A stretch of DNA of 18,769 nt from Clostridium sp. CAG:590 (GTDB lineage Bacteria > Bacillota > Clostridia > Lachnospirales > Lachnospiraceae), in NCBI GenBank assembly GCA_000431135.1, contig HF987892.1, positions 1-18,769 of the forward strand, read 5' to 3'. Shown here piece by piece: positions 7,222 through 15,664 of the stretch. Position numbers and translations under genes: made by a program. The notes under the pieces were generated by a model, which saw nothing but the letters and a program-made list of their open reading frames with translations, did no database searches and was not told the DNA's origin. Every line of letters starts with the position of its first letter. The first letter of the stretch is position 1.

Positions 7222-8169
7222 TCAGATCACTCCGGTTGAGCGTAATATAAAGATTGTTGCAGTCAAAGTTACAGATGACAACAAGGTCGTCATCACAACG
7301 ATACCGGATGCCAATACTCCGTCATTGTTCATATTCTTTGCCATAATATAAGAACTTACCGTTGTCGGCGCTCCTGTTAAGATTAACAAGGCAACCATCT
7401 CTTCATTCCGGAATCCCATCGCAACCGCAACCGGAAGGAAGATTCCCGGTATGATCACCAACTTAATAATCGATGCAACCAGAGTTGGCTTCCATTTCTT
7501 AAGGGCTGCTCCGGTCGAGAATCCTCCGCCAATAGCGATCAGGGCAAGTGGTGTGGACAAGCTGGCAACACTTGTCAATGCCTTCTCAATAATAACCGGA
7601 AACTGCACCTTCAACAATGCAAACGGAATACCCGCCACAATACCGATAATGATCGGATTGGTTACAATTCCTTTCAAGGTCTTCTTAATGACCGCTTTCT
7701 TATCTGTATCGCCTGCATTGGCGCTCCTCATCAACACGATAACAGAGAAAATGTTAAACAGGGGAATTGACGCAACGATCATCATCGGAACCAGCCCCGA
7801 ACTTCCGTATATATTCTGTGCAAACGCAATTCCAAGGATTGCCGCACTCCCCCGGAAACTTCCCTGTACAAAGCTTCCGATCATACTCTTATCTTTTATA
7901 AAAATCTCAGCCAGCAACCAGGTCGCACCGAAAAAAATACAGGTTCCAAAGAAACAGAACAATACAAACTTCAGACTGAAATCATTGGATAAGTCTGCAC
8001 CGGCAATATCTTTGAACACAAATACCGGCAATGCAACCTTAAATACTAACTTATCCGCTACGCTTACAAAATCGTCTGTCAGAAAATGAATCTTCTTAAG
8101 CCACCAGCCAAGTATCATAACAAGAAAGATTGGCATCGTTGCATTCAGACTATATATAAAATTATTCAC
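7222..8169 (-). CDS. AEC-family (auxin efflux carrier-like) permease
   Basis: A 315-residue integral membrane protein with about ten hydrophobic helices arranged as two halves. It resembles the bacterial AEC/malate permease family, which moves organic acids or similar small anions. Supporting segments are the start MPIFLVMILGWWLKK, the central VTNPIIIGIVAGIPFAL, GGFSTGAAL and the late LILTGAPTTVSSYIMA. Substrate cannot be read from the sequence. The start is GTG (VNNFIYSLNATMPIF). Its ribosome site GGAGG lies in the last codons of the 51-residue gene just upstream, whose stop is three bases before the GTG, so translation is probably coupled. It is the last of a tight set with the [FeFe] hydrogenase, so export of a fermentation acid is one guess. 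A strong terminator follows. Confidence 0.85.
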   Translation of the reverse strand: MNNFIYSLNATMPIFLVMILGWWLKKIHFLTDDFVSVADKLVFKVALPVFVFKDIAGADLSNDFSLKFVLFCFFGTCIFFGATWLLAEIFIKDKSMIGSFVQGSFRGSAAILGIAFAQNIYGSSGLVPMMIVASIPLFNIFSVIVLMRSANAGDTDKKAVIKKTLKGIVTNPIIIGIVAGIPFALLKVQFPVIIEKALTSVASLSTPLALIAIGGGFSTGAALKKWKPTLVASIIKLVIIPGIFLPVAVAMGFRNEEMVALLILTGAPTTVSSYIMAKNMNNDGVLASGIVVMTTLLSSVTLTATIFILRSTGVI

Positions 8170-8172
8170 TGC

Positions 8173-8328
8173 CTATTCCTCCGTATCGTCCTCATCATCG
8201 TCTCTGTCTTTCAATCCTAACAACAGCAACGTAATGACAACGATGATCGAAACGATCATGCAGATAGCGATCAGCCATGGCTTGGAATTATCTCCGGTTG
8301 CCACCATTCCTATCAAATAATTATACAT
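8173..8328 (-). CDS. 51-residue single-pass membrane protein with acidic tail
   Basis: A short gene between the hydrogenase and the AEC permease, starting MYNYLIGMV and ending with a run of Asp and Glu. It has ATGDNSKPW at about residues 10-18, one strongly hydrophobic helix at about 19-38, then KDR and the acidic tail DDDEDDTEE. AAGGTG precedes the ATG, 12 bases after the hydrogenase stop, and its 3' end holds the permease ribosome site. These features support a real translated gene. The TGDNS-helix-charge layout looks like the end of a sortase substrate. However, the protein has almost nothing before the motif and an acidic, not basic, tail, so sorting is doubtful. An accessory subunit of the permease is the simplest idea, inferred from position. 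I do not recognise a named family. Confidence 0.75.
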   Translation of the reverse strand: MYNYLIGMVATGDNSKPWLIAICMIVSIIVVITLLLLGLKDRDDDEDDTEE

Positions 8329-8340
8329 ATATTACACCTT

Positions 8341-9846
8341 CTATTCTGGATAATAGTCTTTCACAACATCCGGATCCGGAATTGCTTTCTTTGTTGATCC
8401 TGCAAAATTCCGAACTTCCACCATTGCTTTGTTGATCGGGATATTCGTTCCCGCACCTGCAACACATCCACCGGGACATCCCATACCTTCAATCAGACAT
8501 CCATTCTTCTTACCGGCCTTAGCAAGCATTAACATCTTACGACATTCATCCAGACCTTCTGCATGTTCAATATGCACTTCTGTTCCCGGATAATACTCCT
8601 TGATACACGCTTCGATTGCCTTCGCAACACCTCCGGCAACCGCATATCCACGTCCTGCACCGGTCGCATCTTCTACCGGAACACCAACCTTAAAATCATC
8701 AAATTCAATATCCTGTGCAATAAACATTGCGTCTAATTCTTCAAACGTGATAACAAAATCCACATCACTCCGAACAGTACGACGCATAGCCTCTAATTTC
8801 TTTGCAGCACATGGTCCTATAAATACAACAGAAGAATCCGGGTGTTCTTTCTTGATCACTCTTGCGGTTGCTACCATCGGCGTCAACGCATTCGATATCT
8901 TATCAATTGTTTCCGGAAAATGTTTCTTACTTAACATTGCCCATGACGGACAACAGGAAGTCAACAGGAATGGTAACTTACCGGTTGCCACTTCTTCCAC
9001 ATAATGCTGCGCCTCTGTCATGGCTCCCATATCGGCTCCCATCGCAACCTCATATACCCCTGCAAATCCCAGTTTCAATAAAGCTGCCTTGATCTTATCC
9101 GGTGTTGCATATGGACCGTACTGACCGACAAATGCCGGTGCGATTGCCACATAAATCTCTCTTCCGGAACGAAGTGCCCGGATCAACTGGAATATCTGGG
9201 ATTTGTCTGCAATTGCTCCGAATGGACAGTTGACCATACACATACCACAGGATACGCATTTCTTCTCATCAATCTTTGCACGTCCTAATTCATCGCTTAC
9301 GATGGCATTCGCACCACAGGCATCTGCACACGGACGACGCTTATGGGAAATCGCATCATATGGACAGATGCTCTTACACTTTCCACACTTGATGCAGATA
9401 TTCTTATCAATCACCGATTTGCCATTCTCCATACGGATCGCACCAACCGGACACACTTCCTTACAAGGATGCGCAACACAGCCTTTACACTGATTGCTTA
9501 CCTCATATACATTATGCTCACAGGCATTGCAGGCAGCCGGAATGACCTGCATAAGCGGTGGTTCGTAATATTTCTCATCAATATTACTCTCCTCTATACC
9601 CTGGGTCAGATGTACCGGCTTGTCCTCCGGGCGAAGGGACATACCCATTGCCAAACGGATCCGTTCTCTTGTGATTGCCCGTTCCCGGTAGATGCTCTCA
9701 CAATACTGCGGAGTATCTCCCGGTGTTATTCGATATGGAATCGCCTCAATATCATCAATGATATTCTCTGAATTATATGCAAGATTAGCAACTTCTGTAA
9801 ATACCTGCTTTCGGATTCGTTTCACATTGGTTAATATACTTCTCAC
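8341..9846 (-). CDS. Monomeric [FeFe] hydrogenase, probably group B
   Basis: A 501-residue iron hydrogenase that interconverts protons and H2, presumably disposing of fermentation electrons from ferredoxin. The N-terminal part carries many iron-sulfur cysteines: an unusual cluster region at 106-132 (CNACE, CKGC, C128, C132), CIKCGKCKSICP (C151, C154, C157, C161), C173/C177, and CVSCGMCMVNCP (C197, C200, C203, C207). The H-cluster motifs are TSCCPSW (296-302), FIGPCAAKK (C346) and EGMGCPGGCVAGAG (C457, C461). PCAAKK in place of the group A form MPCxxKxxE points to group B. No HydB/HydC or maturase genes are present. The start is GTG, with AAAGGAGG somewhat far upstream (11 bases). The 59-base gap to the ABC permease has a TATAAT at about 9858-9863 but no matching -35, so its promoter is unclear. 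Confidence 0.92.
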   Translation of the reverse strand: MRSILTNVKRIRKQVFTEVANLAYNSENIIDDIEAIPYRITPGDTPQYCESIYRERAITRERIRLAMGMSLRPEDKPVHLTQGIEESNIDEKYYEPPLMQVIPAACNACEHNVYEVSNQCKGCVAHPCKEVCPVGAIRMENGKSVIDKNICIKCGKCKSICPYDAISHKRRPCADACGANAIVSDELGRAKIDEKKCVSCGMCMVNCPFGAIADKSQIFQLIRALRSGREIYVAIAPAFVGQYGPYATPDKIKAALLKLGFAGVYEVAMGADMGAMTEAQHYVEEVATGKLPFLLTSCCPSWAMLSKKHFPETIDKISNALTPMVATARVIKKEHPDSSVVFIGPCAAKKLEAMRRTVRSDVDFVITFEELDAMFIAQDIEFDDFKVGVPVEDATGAGRGYAVAGGVAKAIEACIKEYYPGTEVHIEHAEGLDECRKMLMLAKAGKKNGCLIEGMGCPGGCVAGAGTNIPINKAMVEVRNFAGSTKKAIPDPDVVKDYYPE

Positions 9847-9905
9847 TTCGTCCTATGCCTCCTTTTATTTTCGTCACAATTATATATATTCTAGCATAAA
9901 ACGGT

Positions 9906-12245
9906 TTACTTTACCACTCCCTCTTTCTGTCTTTTTATCAATTTCCGCTCCGGATCTAAGTAATAGACGAATACGACAAAAATGCCGATAATGAATATTC
10001 CAATTATCATTCTGTGCCACCACGCAACTGCATTCTGCATCAATACAATTCCCATCGCAATGGATACTGCCGCCGCAAATACATATTTGGCAAATGGAAA
10101 ATACAACCCTTCTACGGAATGTTCCTGTTTCTTTGCTAATCTTCCTGCAAAATATAAGAATACAGCCGCAATTGCAATATATAATAATACATATCCGATA
10201 TAATTTGATACATTGGATGCATTGTAAAATGCAGAAAACTGGGCCGGTGCCGTTACATTATAATCCGACGAATGAACGTATTCCATTGCAGAATCAAAGA
10301 AGATCTCCGGCTTCTTTAGATCATATATGTATTCCCCTTTTGCATTTATGCTGCCCCCTAAAGGCGCGTGTAATGTGAGCAGATTATTGATCGTGCGACC
10401 AACTGCCCCACACCGATCCAATACCGTATTCACCATATGAATTGCACACAGGAAGCTTGCAGCCACAGGCATTCGAAGTACACCATTTGGTATCAGTACT
10501 TCAATCCAGCGAATCAATCCATACACCATAAGCAGATAAGAACAACTTATGATCGTAAGTCCCCATATGGCCCGGCCGCCCCAATATATATTAATGGATG
10601 CTCCTTGTAACACTCCAAAAAATTGACTTTGAATCATAAATGTAGAGATAATAACCGGTAATATCAGCATCACACAATCCCGAATGGTTTCATACCGATA
10701 CCGGGCTTGCCTGCTAACCGGCAGTTTTGCCATGAATTCTCTTCCCGATACCGTTCTTTCTTTGTAGCTTTGTATTAATTTGCGACCTAACAGCCAGATG
10801 ATCTGAGCGATAACCACTCCACCAATATACCAGGATATGATCTCTCCAGCACCAATGTCTAAACTATTATATACAAGACTCACCGCATCCTCTATCCGAT
10901 TGACCGAATAAGAATGTACCACATCTATACTTTGTGTAATACCCCAAAACAAACTGTACCCCTTGCACTGGACAATCCACCAGATACAGTTTGCCACCAA
11001 AAAGAATAGGTTCTCTTTCCATTCTATCCGGAACAGGCAGGACGCTTCCTGATACGCCCGTTTACGCGTAATCCGGATACATTTTTGTTCTTTCTCCTTT
11101 GATATAGATGTAAATCCCAAATGCAATACGTAAAATGTAACAGCTGCTATCACAACAGCCACAATACATCCCTTTACGATCGTCTTTCCCTCTATGTGAG
11201 CCGTTTGATAATCCCCTACAAACACAAGCCCTAAAGCTGCAATTCCTGCCAGAATGGAAACAAACACATCCATTCCCGTTGTGTAAAAGAATCTGCCTTT
11301 GGAATATTCTCTTCTTCGTGCAATCCATATAATAGCAAATATACCGATCACAATCTCTGCCACCTTGATTGCCATACAGGTTCCCACGGAATATCCCGGT
11401 TCCGTTTGCTGTGAAAATGCACCGGACATCTGTTCAGATAACGCAAATGGATTGATAATATAATAAAGAATACGAGCCACCTTAAACACCGATATGTCAT
11501 AGCTGGTCTCTTCCACCATATCAAAAAATGGATCCCCAAGATAATAGAAAAAGTCTATCACCCAATAATACCAATAAATGAATCCGCATGCTGCAAGAGC
11601 TCCAACTACTTTATGCTTAGATGCGACCATCCAAAAAGAAAACCATACATACAATATTAAGACAATTAATACTTGCACCAAAAGCATTCCGCACAGATCC
11701 GCATTTGCCCTCTCTATACACGAAGAATCAATGGTTCCAAGTCCTTTGCTCTCCACAATTCTCTGGTACAGTTGATTATATCTTGTCTGCACAAGCAATA
11801 ACCCAATACCCTCGAATACATAAGCAGCAATTACAATTCCTCCCATTACAAAGAATGGCTGCAGGGTCCATTTACGTCCTTTCACTGGTGTTGTCAGAAG
11901 GAATTCCTTTGTCTGTCCCCTCTGATATTGCATGTAATATATTCCCCATGCCACAAACAGCAATAATAACATGAAGAAAAGATTCGTATTACCGATCTCA
12001 TACGCCCCTTCTGTCTGCACCTGTGCTATCAGTTCAAAACCATCTGTATTTAACTGAAAGGTATGATTGGCAGCCTGTTCTGTAACCATACGCTCAATCT
12101 TTTGCTCCATACCTTCTCCGGTAAATGCCAGACCGGAATCATATCCTGCATATAAGACATTGAATATAACCAGAAGTAGCGCAACCACAGCAACACCGAT
12201 ATAGAAATTCTTTAATTGTCTGGCAATCTTCCTATTCTCTTTCAT
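9906..12245 (-). CDS. Large ABC-2-like transporter permease of a YtrA-regulated operon
   Basis: A membrane protein of 779 residues with many hydrophobic segments spread from about residue 15 to the C-terminus, and a large loop region near 50-90. It ends in a short basic tail. It should be the membrane part of the transporter whose ATPase is encoded just upstream. A frame start at 12263 overlaps the ATPase stop, but the ribosome site AGGAGGGG lies after that codon and 5 bases before the ATG at 12245, so I use the later start. The operon (GntR regulator, ATPase, permease) resembles B. subtilis ytr-type operons, which respond to wall-active antibiotics. One large permease here replaces several smaller ones. 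The substrate is unknown. The protein family is inferred from context and hydropathy more than from motifs. Confidence 0.82.
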   Translation of the reverse strand: MKENRKIARQLKNFYIGVAVVALLLVIFNVLYAGYDSGLAFTGEGMEQKIERMVTEQAANHTFQLNTDGFELIAQVQTEGAYEIGNTNLFFMLLLLFVAWGIYYMQYQRGQTKEFLLTTPVKGRKWTLQPFFVMGGIVIAAYVFEGIGLLLVQTRYNQLYQRIVESKGLGTIDSSCIERANADLCGMLLVQVLIVLILYVWFSFWMVASKHKVVGALAACGFIYWYYWVIDFFYYLGDPFFDMVEETSYDISVFKVARILYYIINPFALSEQMSGAFSQQTEPGYSVGTCMAIKVAEIVIGIFAIIWIARRREYSKGRFFYTTGMDVFVSILAGIAALGLVFVGDYQTAHIEGKTIVKGCIVAVVIAAVTFYVLHLGFTSISKEKEQKCIRITRKRAYQEASCLFRIEWKENLFFLVANCIWWIVQCKGYSLFWGITQSIDVVHSYSVNRIEDAVSLVYNSLDIGAGEIISWYIGGVVIAQIIWLLGRKLIQSYKERTVSGREFMAKLPVSRQARYRYETIRDCVMLILPVIISTFMIQSQFFGVLQGASINIYWGGRAIWGLTIISCSYLLMVYGLIRWIEVLIPNGVLRMPVAASFLCAIHMVNTVLDRCGAVGRTINNLLTLHAPLGGSINAKGEYIYDLKKPEIFFDSAMEYVHSSDYNVTAPAQFSAFYNASNVSNYIGYVLLYIAIAAVFLYFAGRLAKKQEHSVEGLYFPFAKYVFAAAVSIAMGIVLMQNAVAWWHRMIIGIFIIGIFVVFVYYLDPERKLIKRQKEGVVK

Positions 12246-12259
12246 AGCAACCCCTCCTG

Positions 12260-13162
12260 TCATCTCTGATCCGTCTCTTCCGGCAGCACATCCCTTTTTT
12301 CTTCTAACGTAACAAACAATTCCTCTAAAGAAATATCCAATGGCTCGATCAGACTGGCACCTGCCTTACGCAGCTGTTGTGCAAATGATTCATCATAATC
12401 TTTCACTACGATCGTATAGATACTTCCCACATTACTGATTCTCATAATCTGTGGCATATTGTATACGGTCTGCGATGCCCCGCCTTCAAATACAATGTTT
12501 AACTTGGTCAGTTCGCATTTCATGTCTTCCATTGCCATCTGCCTCTCTACAACACCCTGATGCAGCATTGTAACAGAATCGCAGATCCGTTCTAATCCTT
12601 CCAGATTATGAGAACTGATCAACACGCCAATCTCTCTTTGCTCTACTTCCTGCACTAACAGATTATAGAAGTTTGCCTTCGCTACCGGATCTAACCCAGA
12701 CGTTGGTTCGTCCAAAATCAGATAATCCGGCTCTTTTGCCGTCTCTAACATAAATGCCAGCCGCATCTTCTGTCCTTTTGACAACGAGTAGATTCTTTTG
12801 GTCACAGGAAGTTCAAAGATCTCATTCCAGCTATTGAACTTCTCTACATTGAACTTCGGGTAGAATATCTCATACATCCGAACCATCTGTTTGATCGTAT
12901 TCGTGCCAATGTACTCGTTGTAATCTGCAACATAGCCAATTCGTTCTTTCACCTTCGGATTATCAAATACCAGTTCTCCATCATATCGGATCTCTCCCGC
13001 ATCTGTTCGATAGATTCCCGTCATACATTTGATCAAAGTGGTCTTACCCGCACTGTTCTCACCGATCAATCCATGAATCTCTCCCGGCATTACCGTAAGA
13101 CTGACATTCTTTAATACCGGAACGTTATTGTAACCCTTATCCACATTCTTAACTTCTATCAT
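12260..13162 (-). CDS. ABC transporter ATP-binding protein (YtrB-like)
   Basis: A 300-residue ATPase that would power the large permease downstream. Walker A is GENSAGKTT (34-42), the signature is LSKGQ (127-131), Walker B with D-loop is LILDEPTSGLD (148-158), and the switch histidine is H185 in SSHNLEG. Three positions depart from the textbook: SAGK instead of GAGK, LSKGQ instead of LSGGQ, and no clear Q-loop glutamine (GYVADYNEY at 76-84). Such changes occur in this exporter subfamily and need not mean loss of activity. About 80 C-terminal residues beyond the nucleotide domain may contact the permease or regulator. Its ATG overlaps the stop of the GntR gene (ATGA), showing tight coupling in one operon. 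Confidence 0.93.
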   Translation of the reverse strand: MIEVKNVDKGYNNVPVLKNVSLTVMPGEIHGLIGENSAGKTTLIKCMTGIYRTDAGEIRYDGELVFDNPKVKERIGYVADYNEYIGTNTIKQMVRMYEIFYPKFNVEKFNSWNEIFELPVTKRIYSLSKGQKMRLAFMLETAKEPDYLILDEPTSGLDPVAKANFYNLLVQEVEQREIGVLISSHNLEGLERICDSVTMLHQGVVERQMAMEDMKCELTKLNIVFEGGASQTVYNMPQIMRISNVGSIYTIVVKDYDESFAQQLRKAGASLIEPLDISLEELFVTLEEKRDVLPEETDQR

Positions 13163-13536
13163 ATACTCATCTCCTCATAAATCTCCTTCACCAGTTCCAC
13201 AATATGTTCCCGGTTATAACCCATCATCTTAAGTTCCATAATCTCGGTTGTAAGCTGCTTGCGGATCTCCATTATCTTTGTCTCGTCAGGCTTAACTGTA
13301 ATCTCATCTGCAATAAATGTCCCCTTGCCCCGGATCGTCATAATCATATGCTGCCGCTCTAATTCCTGATATGCCTTTGCCACTGTACCCGGTGTAATCT
13401 TTAATTCCAATGCTAACTTCCTGACAGATGGAATTGCATCCATCGGCTTCAGATAGCCCTTCATGACCGCAAACTTCATCTGCTCTACAATCTGTTCATA
13501 GATTGGCTTGCTGCCTTTGAAATCTAATGTAATCAT
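13159..13536 (-). CDS. GntR-family transcriptional regulator, YtrA subfamily
   Basis: A 125-residue repressor with an N-terminal winged helix-turn-helix. KPIYEQIVEQMKFAV is followed by the recognition region SVRKLALELKITPGTVAKAYQEL (about 37-59) and the wing RGKGTFIA (69-76). A short helical tail of about 50 residues replaces the usual large effector domain, which defines the YtrA subfamily. The frame is open to 13662, but the promoter's likely start point (near 13646) lies inside that extension. AAAGGAGG stands before the ATG at 13536, so the short form is real. It is the first gene of the operon with the ABC ATPase and permease. A dyad over its own promoter suggests autorepression, relieved perhaps by envelope stress. 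Confidence 0.93.
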   Translation of the reverse strand: MITLDFKGSKPIYEQIVEQMKFAVMKGYLKPMDAIPSVRKLALELKITPGTVAKAYQELERQHMIMTIRGKGTFIADEITVKPDETKIMEIRKQLTTEIMELKMMGYNREHIVELVKEIYEEMSI

Positions 13537-13628
13537 TCCAGTCCTCCTTTCCAACATACTCCCTGGCATCGTAATGTCTGAATCTAATTCTGCATCCGAT
13601 GTCACTTGTGTATTATTCCCGCTGTTCC

Positions 13629-13655
13629 AACTGTACCACTTGTTATAGTACAGTT
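13629..13655. promoter_or_regulatory. YtrA-type operator dyad
   Basis: AACTGTAC (13629-13636) and GTACAGTT (13648-13655) are perfect 8-base inverted arms around an 11-base spacer. Written as ACTGTA-13-TACAGT, it differs by one base per arm from the site I recall as published for B. subtilis YtrA (AGTGTA-13-TACACT). It covers the end of the -10 and the start point of the operon promoter, so binding should block transcription. Confidence 0.75.
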
Positions 13656-13681
13656 GTATCATGTATAGACCATATTGTCAA
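13653..13681 (-). promoter_or_regulatory. Promoter of the GntR-ABC operon
   Basis: On the minus strand TTGACA (13681-13676), a 17-base spacer and TACAAC (13658-13653), preceded by TG one base upstream to give an extended -10. Transcription would start near 13646, leaving a leader of about 110 bases before the GntR start codon. The -10 is overlapped by an operator-like dyad. Confidence 0.75.
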
Positions 13682-13764
13682 GGGTATACGCATCATTTAT
13701 ATGATAACTTTCAAGTATCACAATATGAAAGAAAGATATTTCATCTACAGATTGTATTTTTTTA

Positions 13765-13793
13765 TATACAAACAGAATGATTGGTACTATAAT
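13765..13793 (+). promoter_or_regulatory. Promoter of alaA, with an overlapping small dyad
   Basis: TATACA (13765-13770), a 17-base spacer and a perfect TATAAT (13788-13793) give a start near 13800 and a leader of about 50 bases. TTGTAT (13752-13757) and ATACAA (13766-13771) form an inverted pair over the -35, a possible but weakly supported operator. Confidence 0.7.
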
Positions 13794-13850
13794 ATAGAAA
13801 GTTTATGCTAAGAATTTTCTTATGCAATTTAGAAGGAGGAGCATCCTATT

Positions 13851-15065
13851 ATGAGACAGTTTAACAAATCTCACAAATTAGATCATGTATGTTATGACGT
13901 GAGAGGCCCGGTTGTAGAAGAAGCCAACCGTATGATTGAAGATAACATTGATATATTGAAGTTGAATATCGGTAATCCATATCCATTTGGATTCAATGCA
14001 CCAAATGAGATCATTCAGGATATCCGTTACAATTTATTGGAATCCCAGGGATATTCCGATTCCAAGGGAATATTCGGTGCCAGAAAAGCAATTATGCAAT
14101 ATTGCCAGTTAAAGAACATACCGAATGTTGGAATCAACGACATTTATACCGGTAATGGTGTTTCCGAATTGATCACACTGAGTATGCAGGGATTATTGGA
14201 CGATGGCGACGAGATCTTAGTTCCCGCACCGGATTATCCGCTTTGGACTGCTGCTGCAAACTTGGCAGGCGGCAAACCGGTTCACTACATCTGTGATGAA
14301 CAGGCAAACTGGTATCCGGATATTGCCGATATGGAAAGCAAGATCACCGATCGTACAAAAGGTATTGTCATTATCAACCCGAACAATCCAACCGGTGTTC
14401 TCTATCCGAAAGAGATCCTCGAAGAGATTGTGGAACTTGCAAGAAAATACGAATTAATTATCTTTGCAGATGAGATCTACGATCGTCTTGTGATGGATGG
14501 CAAGAAACATGTCAGCATTGCCTCTCTCGCACCGGATCTGATGTGTATTACTTTCAACGGTCTATCCAAGTCTCACCGCATTGCCGGATACCGGAGTGGC
14601 TGGATGAGCTTAAGCGGTGACAAATCAAACTGCAAAGGTTACATAGAGGGACTTAACATGTTATCCTCCATGCGTCTGTGTGCAAACGTTCCGGCTCAGT
14701 CCATTATCCAGACAGCACTCGGTGGAATACAAAGTGCAGACGAATTGTTGTTACCGGGCGGAAGAATCTACGAACAGCGTGAATATATTTATAAGGCATT
14801 AAATGATATTCCGGGTGTCAGTGCCGTTAAACCGGATGCAGCATTTTACATCTTTCCAAAATTAGATGTGAACAAATTCAATATTACGAATGATGTACAA
14901 TTCGCATTAGACTTCTTGCGTCAGAAACATGTACTGGTTGTACAGGGCAGCGGTTTCAACTGGCAGGAGCCGGATCACTTCCGTATTGTATATCTGCCAC
15001 AGTTAGATGATCTGAAAGTCGCAATCGGAAGACTTCGTGATTTCCTTGCAACATATCATCAATAA
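13851..15065 (+). CDS. alaA: Alanine aminotransferase, AlaA-like (PLP class I)
   Basis: A 404-residue cytoplasmic aminotransferase that should interconvert pyruvate plus glutamate with alanine plus 2-oxoglutarate. The PLP lysine is K240 in FNGLSKSHRIAGYRSGW. Other class I landmarks are NPNNPTG (176-182), FADEIYD (D207, Y210) and the late arginine in HFRIVYLP. The stretches KGYIEGLNMLSSMRLCANVPAQ and PGGRIYEQR are close to what I know of E. coli AlaA, which makes the assignment more specific than 'class I aminotransferase'. AAGGAGGA precedes the ATG. It is a single plus-strand gene between opposing neighbours, with its own promoter and terminator. It ties in with the icd/citrate synthase pair because glutamate made through 2-oxoglutarate would be its amino donor. 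Confidence 0.9.
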   Translation: MRQFNKSHKLDHVCYDVRGPVVEEANRMIEDNIDILKLNIGNPYPFGFNAPNEIIQDIRYNLLESQGYSDSKGIFGARKAIMQYCQLKNIPNVGINDIYTGNGVSELITLSMQGLLDDGDEILVPAPDYPLWTAAANLAGGKPVHYICDEQANWYPDIADMESKITDRTKGIVIINPNNPTGVLYPKEILEEIVELARKYELIIFADEIYDRLVMDGKKHVSIASLAPDLMCITFNGLSKSHRIAGYRSGWMSLSGDKSNCKGYIEGLNMLSSMRLCANVPAQSIIQTALGGIQSADELLLPGGRIYEQREYIYKALNDIPGVSAVKPDAAFYIFPKLDVNKFNITNDVQFALDFLRQKHVLVVQGSGFNWQEPDHFRIVYLPQLDDLKVAIGRLRDFLATYHQ

Positions 15066-15078
15066 TTGGAAAAATGTT

Positions 15079-15110
15079 AAGAACCTCAGCATAAGCTGAG
15101 GTTCTTGTTA
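15079..15110. terminator. Terminator between alaA and the convergent PAP2 gene
   Basis: AAGAACCTCAGC (15079-15090), loop ATAA and GCTGAGGTTCTT (15095-15106) form a perfect 12-bp stem. Moderate T-rich tracts follow on both strands, so it probably ends the alaA transcript and, in the other direction, the PAP2 transcript. Confidence 0.85.
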
Positions 15111-15124
15111 TATACATCTATTAT

Positions 15125-15664
15125 CTATTTTCTACAGACCCTTTGCACAATTCGCACTCCTAAGAATCCAAACAGACTTCCAAGCAATGCCCCTGCCAAT
15201 ACATCCGACGGAAAATGTACATACAGATACAGTCTCGAAAATGCCATTAAGGCTGCACACACTCCAACAATCACCTTATATCTCCTCTTCACCGGCATCA
15301 TACAGACCACGGCGAAGAATTCAAATGCCGCCATCGTATGCCCGGAAGGAAACGAATAATCACCAAGCGGATCCACCAGCAATTCAAAATGTCCGACCAG
15401 GTCATAAGGTCTTGTACGTCCTACGATATTCTTGATCATCATATTTCCAAATATCAATCCAAACATCAATGCCGTTGCAAGCGATGCTCCCCATTTCCGG
15501 TATGCCGGAATGGCAAGCAGGATCAATGCGATCACAATATAGATCCAGCCTTTCTCGCCCAAACTTGTAAATTGGGGAAAAAACCAATCCAGGAATCCAC
15601 AGCGAAATGTATTCTGTACACTATTCAGTATCCGTAAATCCGTTTCAATGATCCAATCTGTCAT
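15125..15664 (-). CDS. PAP2-family membrane phosphatase
   Basis: A 179-residue integral membrane phosphatase of the PAP2 superfamily. These act on lipid phosphates such as undecaprenyl pyrophosphate or phosphatidate at the outer face of the membrane. The three signature motifs are complete: K78-x6-RP in KNIVGRTRP, PSGH at 106-109 with H109, and SR-x5-H-x3-D with H150 and D154 in SRLYLYVHFPSD. Four to six hydrophobic helices surround them. GGAGGAGAT precedes the ATG. It starts 53 bases after the branching enzyme gene on the same strand, so the two may be cotranscribed, though a functional link is not evident. Recycling of the undecaprenyl carrier is the most likely role but cannot be told from lipid phosphatase activity by sequence. 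Confidence 0.9.
   Translation of the reverse strand: MTDWIIETDLRILNSVQNTFRCGFLDWFFPQFTSLGEKGWIYIVIALILLAIPAYRKWGASLATALMFGLIFGNMMIKNIVGRTRPYDLVGHFELLVDPLGDYSFPSGHTMAAFEFFAVVCMMPVKRRYKVIVGVCAALMAFSRLYLYVHFPSDVLAGALLGSLFGFLGVRIVQRVCRK

Noticed and set aside
7451..8089. 212-codon open frame on the plus strand
   Set aside because: It is antisense to the AEC permease, has no ribosome site and a biased composition typical of a shadow of a hydrophobic gene.
8173..8328. Classical sortase-anchored surface protein
   Set aside because: There is no signal peptide or exported domain before the TGD motif, the motif lacks the LPxTG or NPxTG proline, and the tail after the helix is acidic.
13537..13662. 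N-terminal extension of the GntR regulator
   Set aside because: The extension overlaps the operator and likely start point, does not resemble GntR sequence, and a strong ribosome site marks the later ATG.
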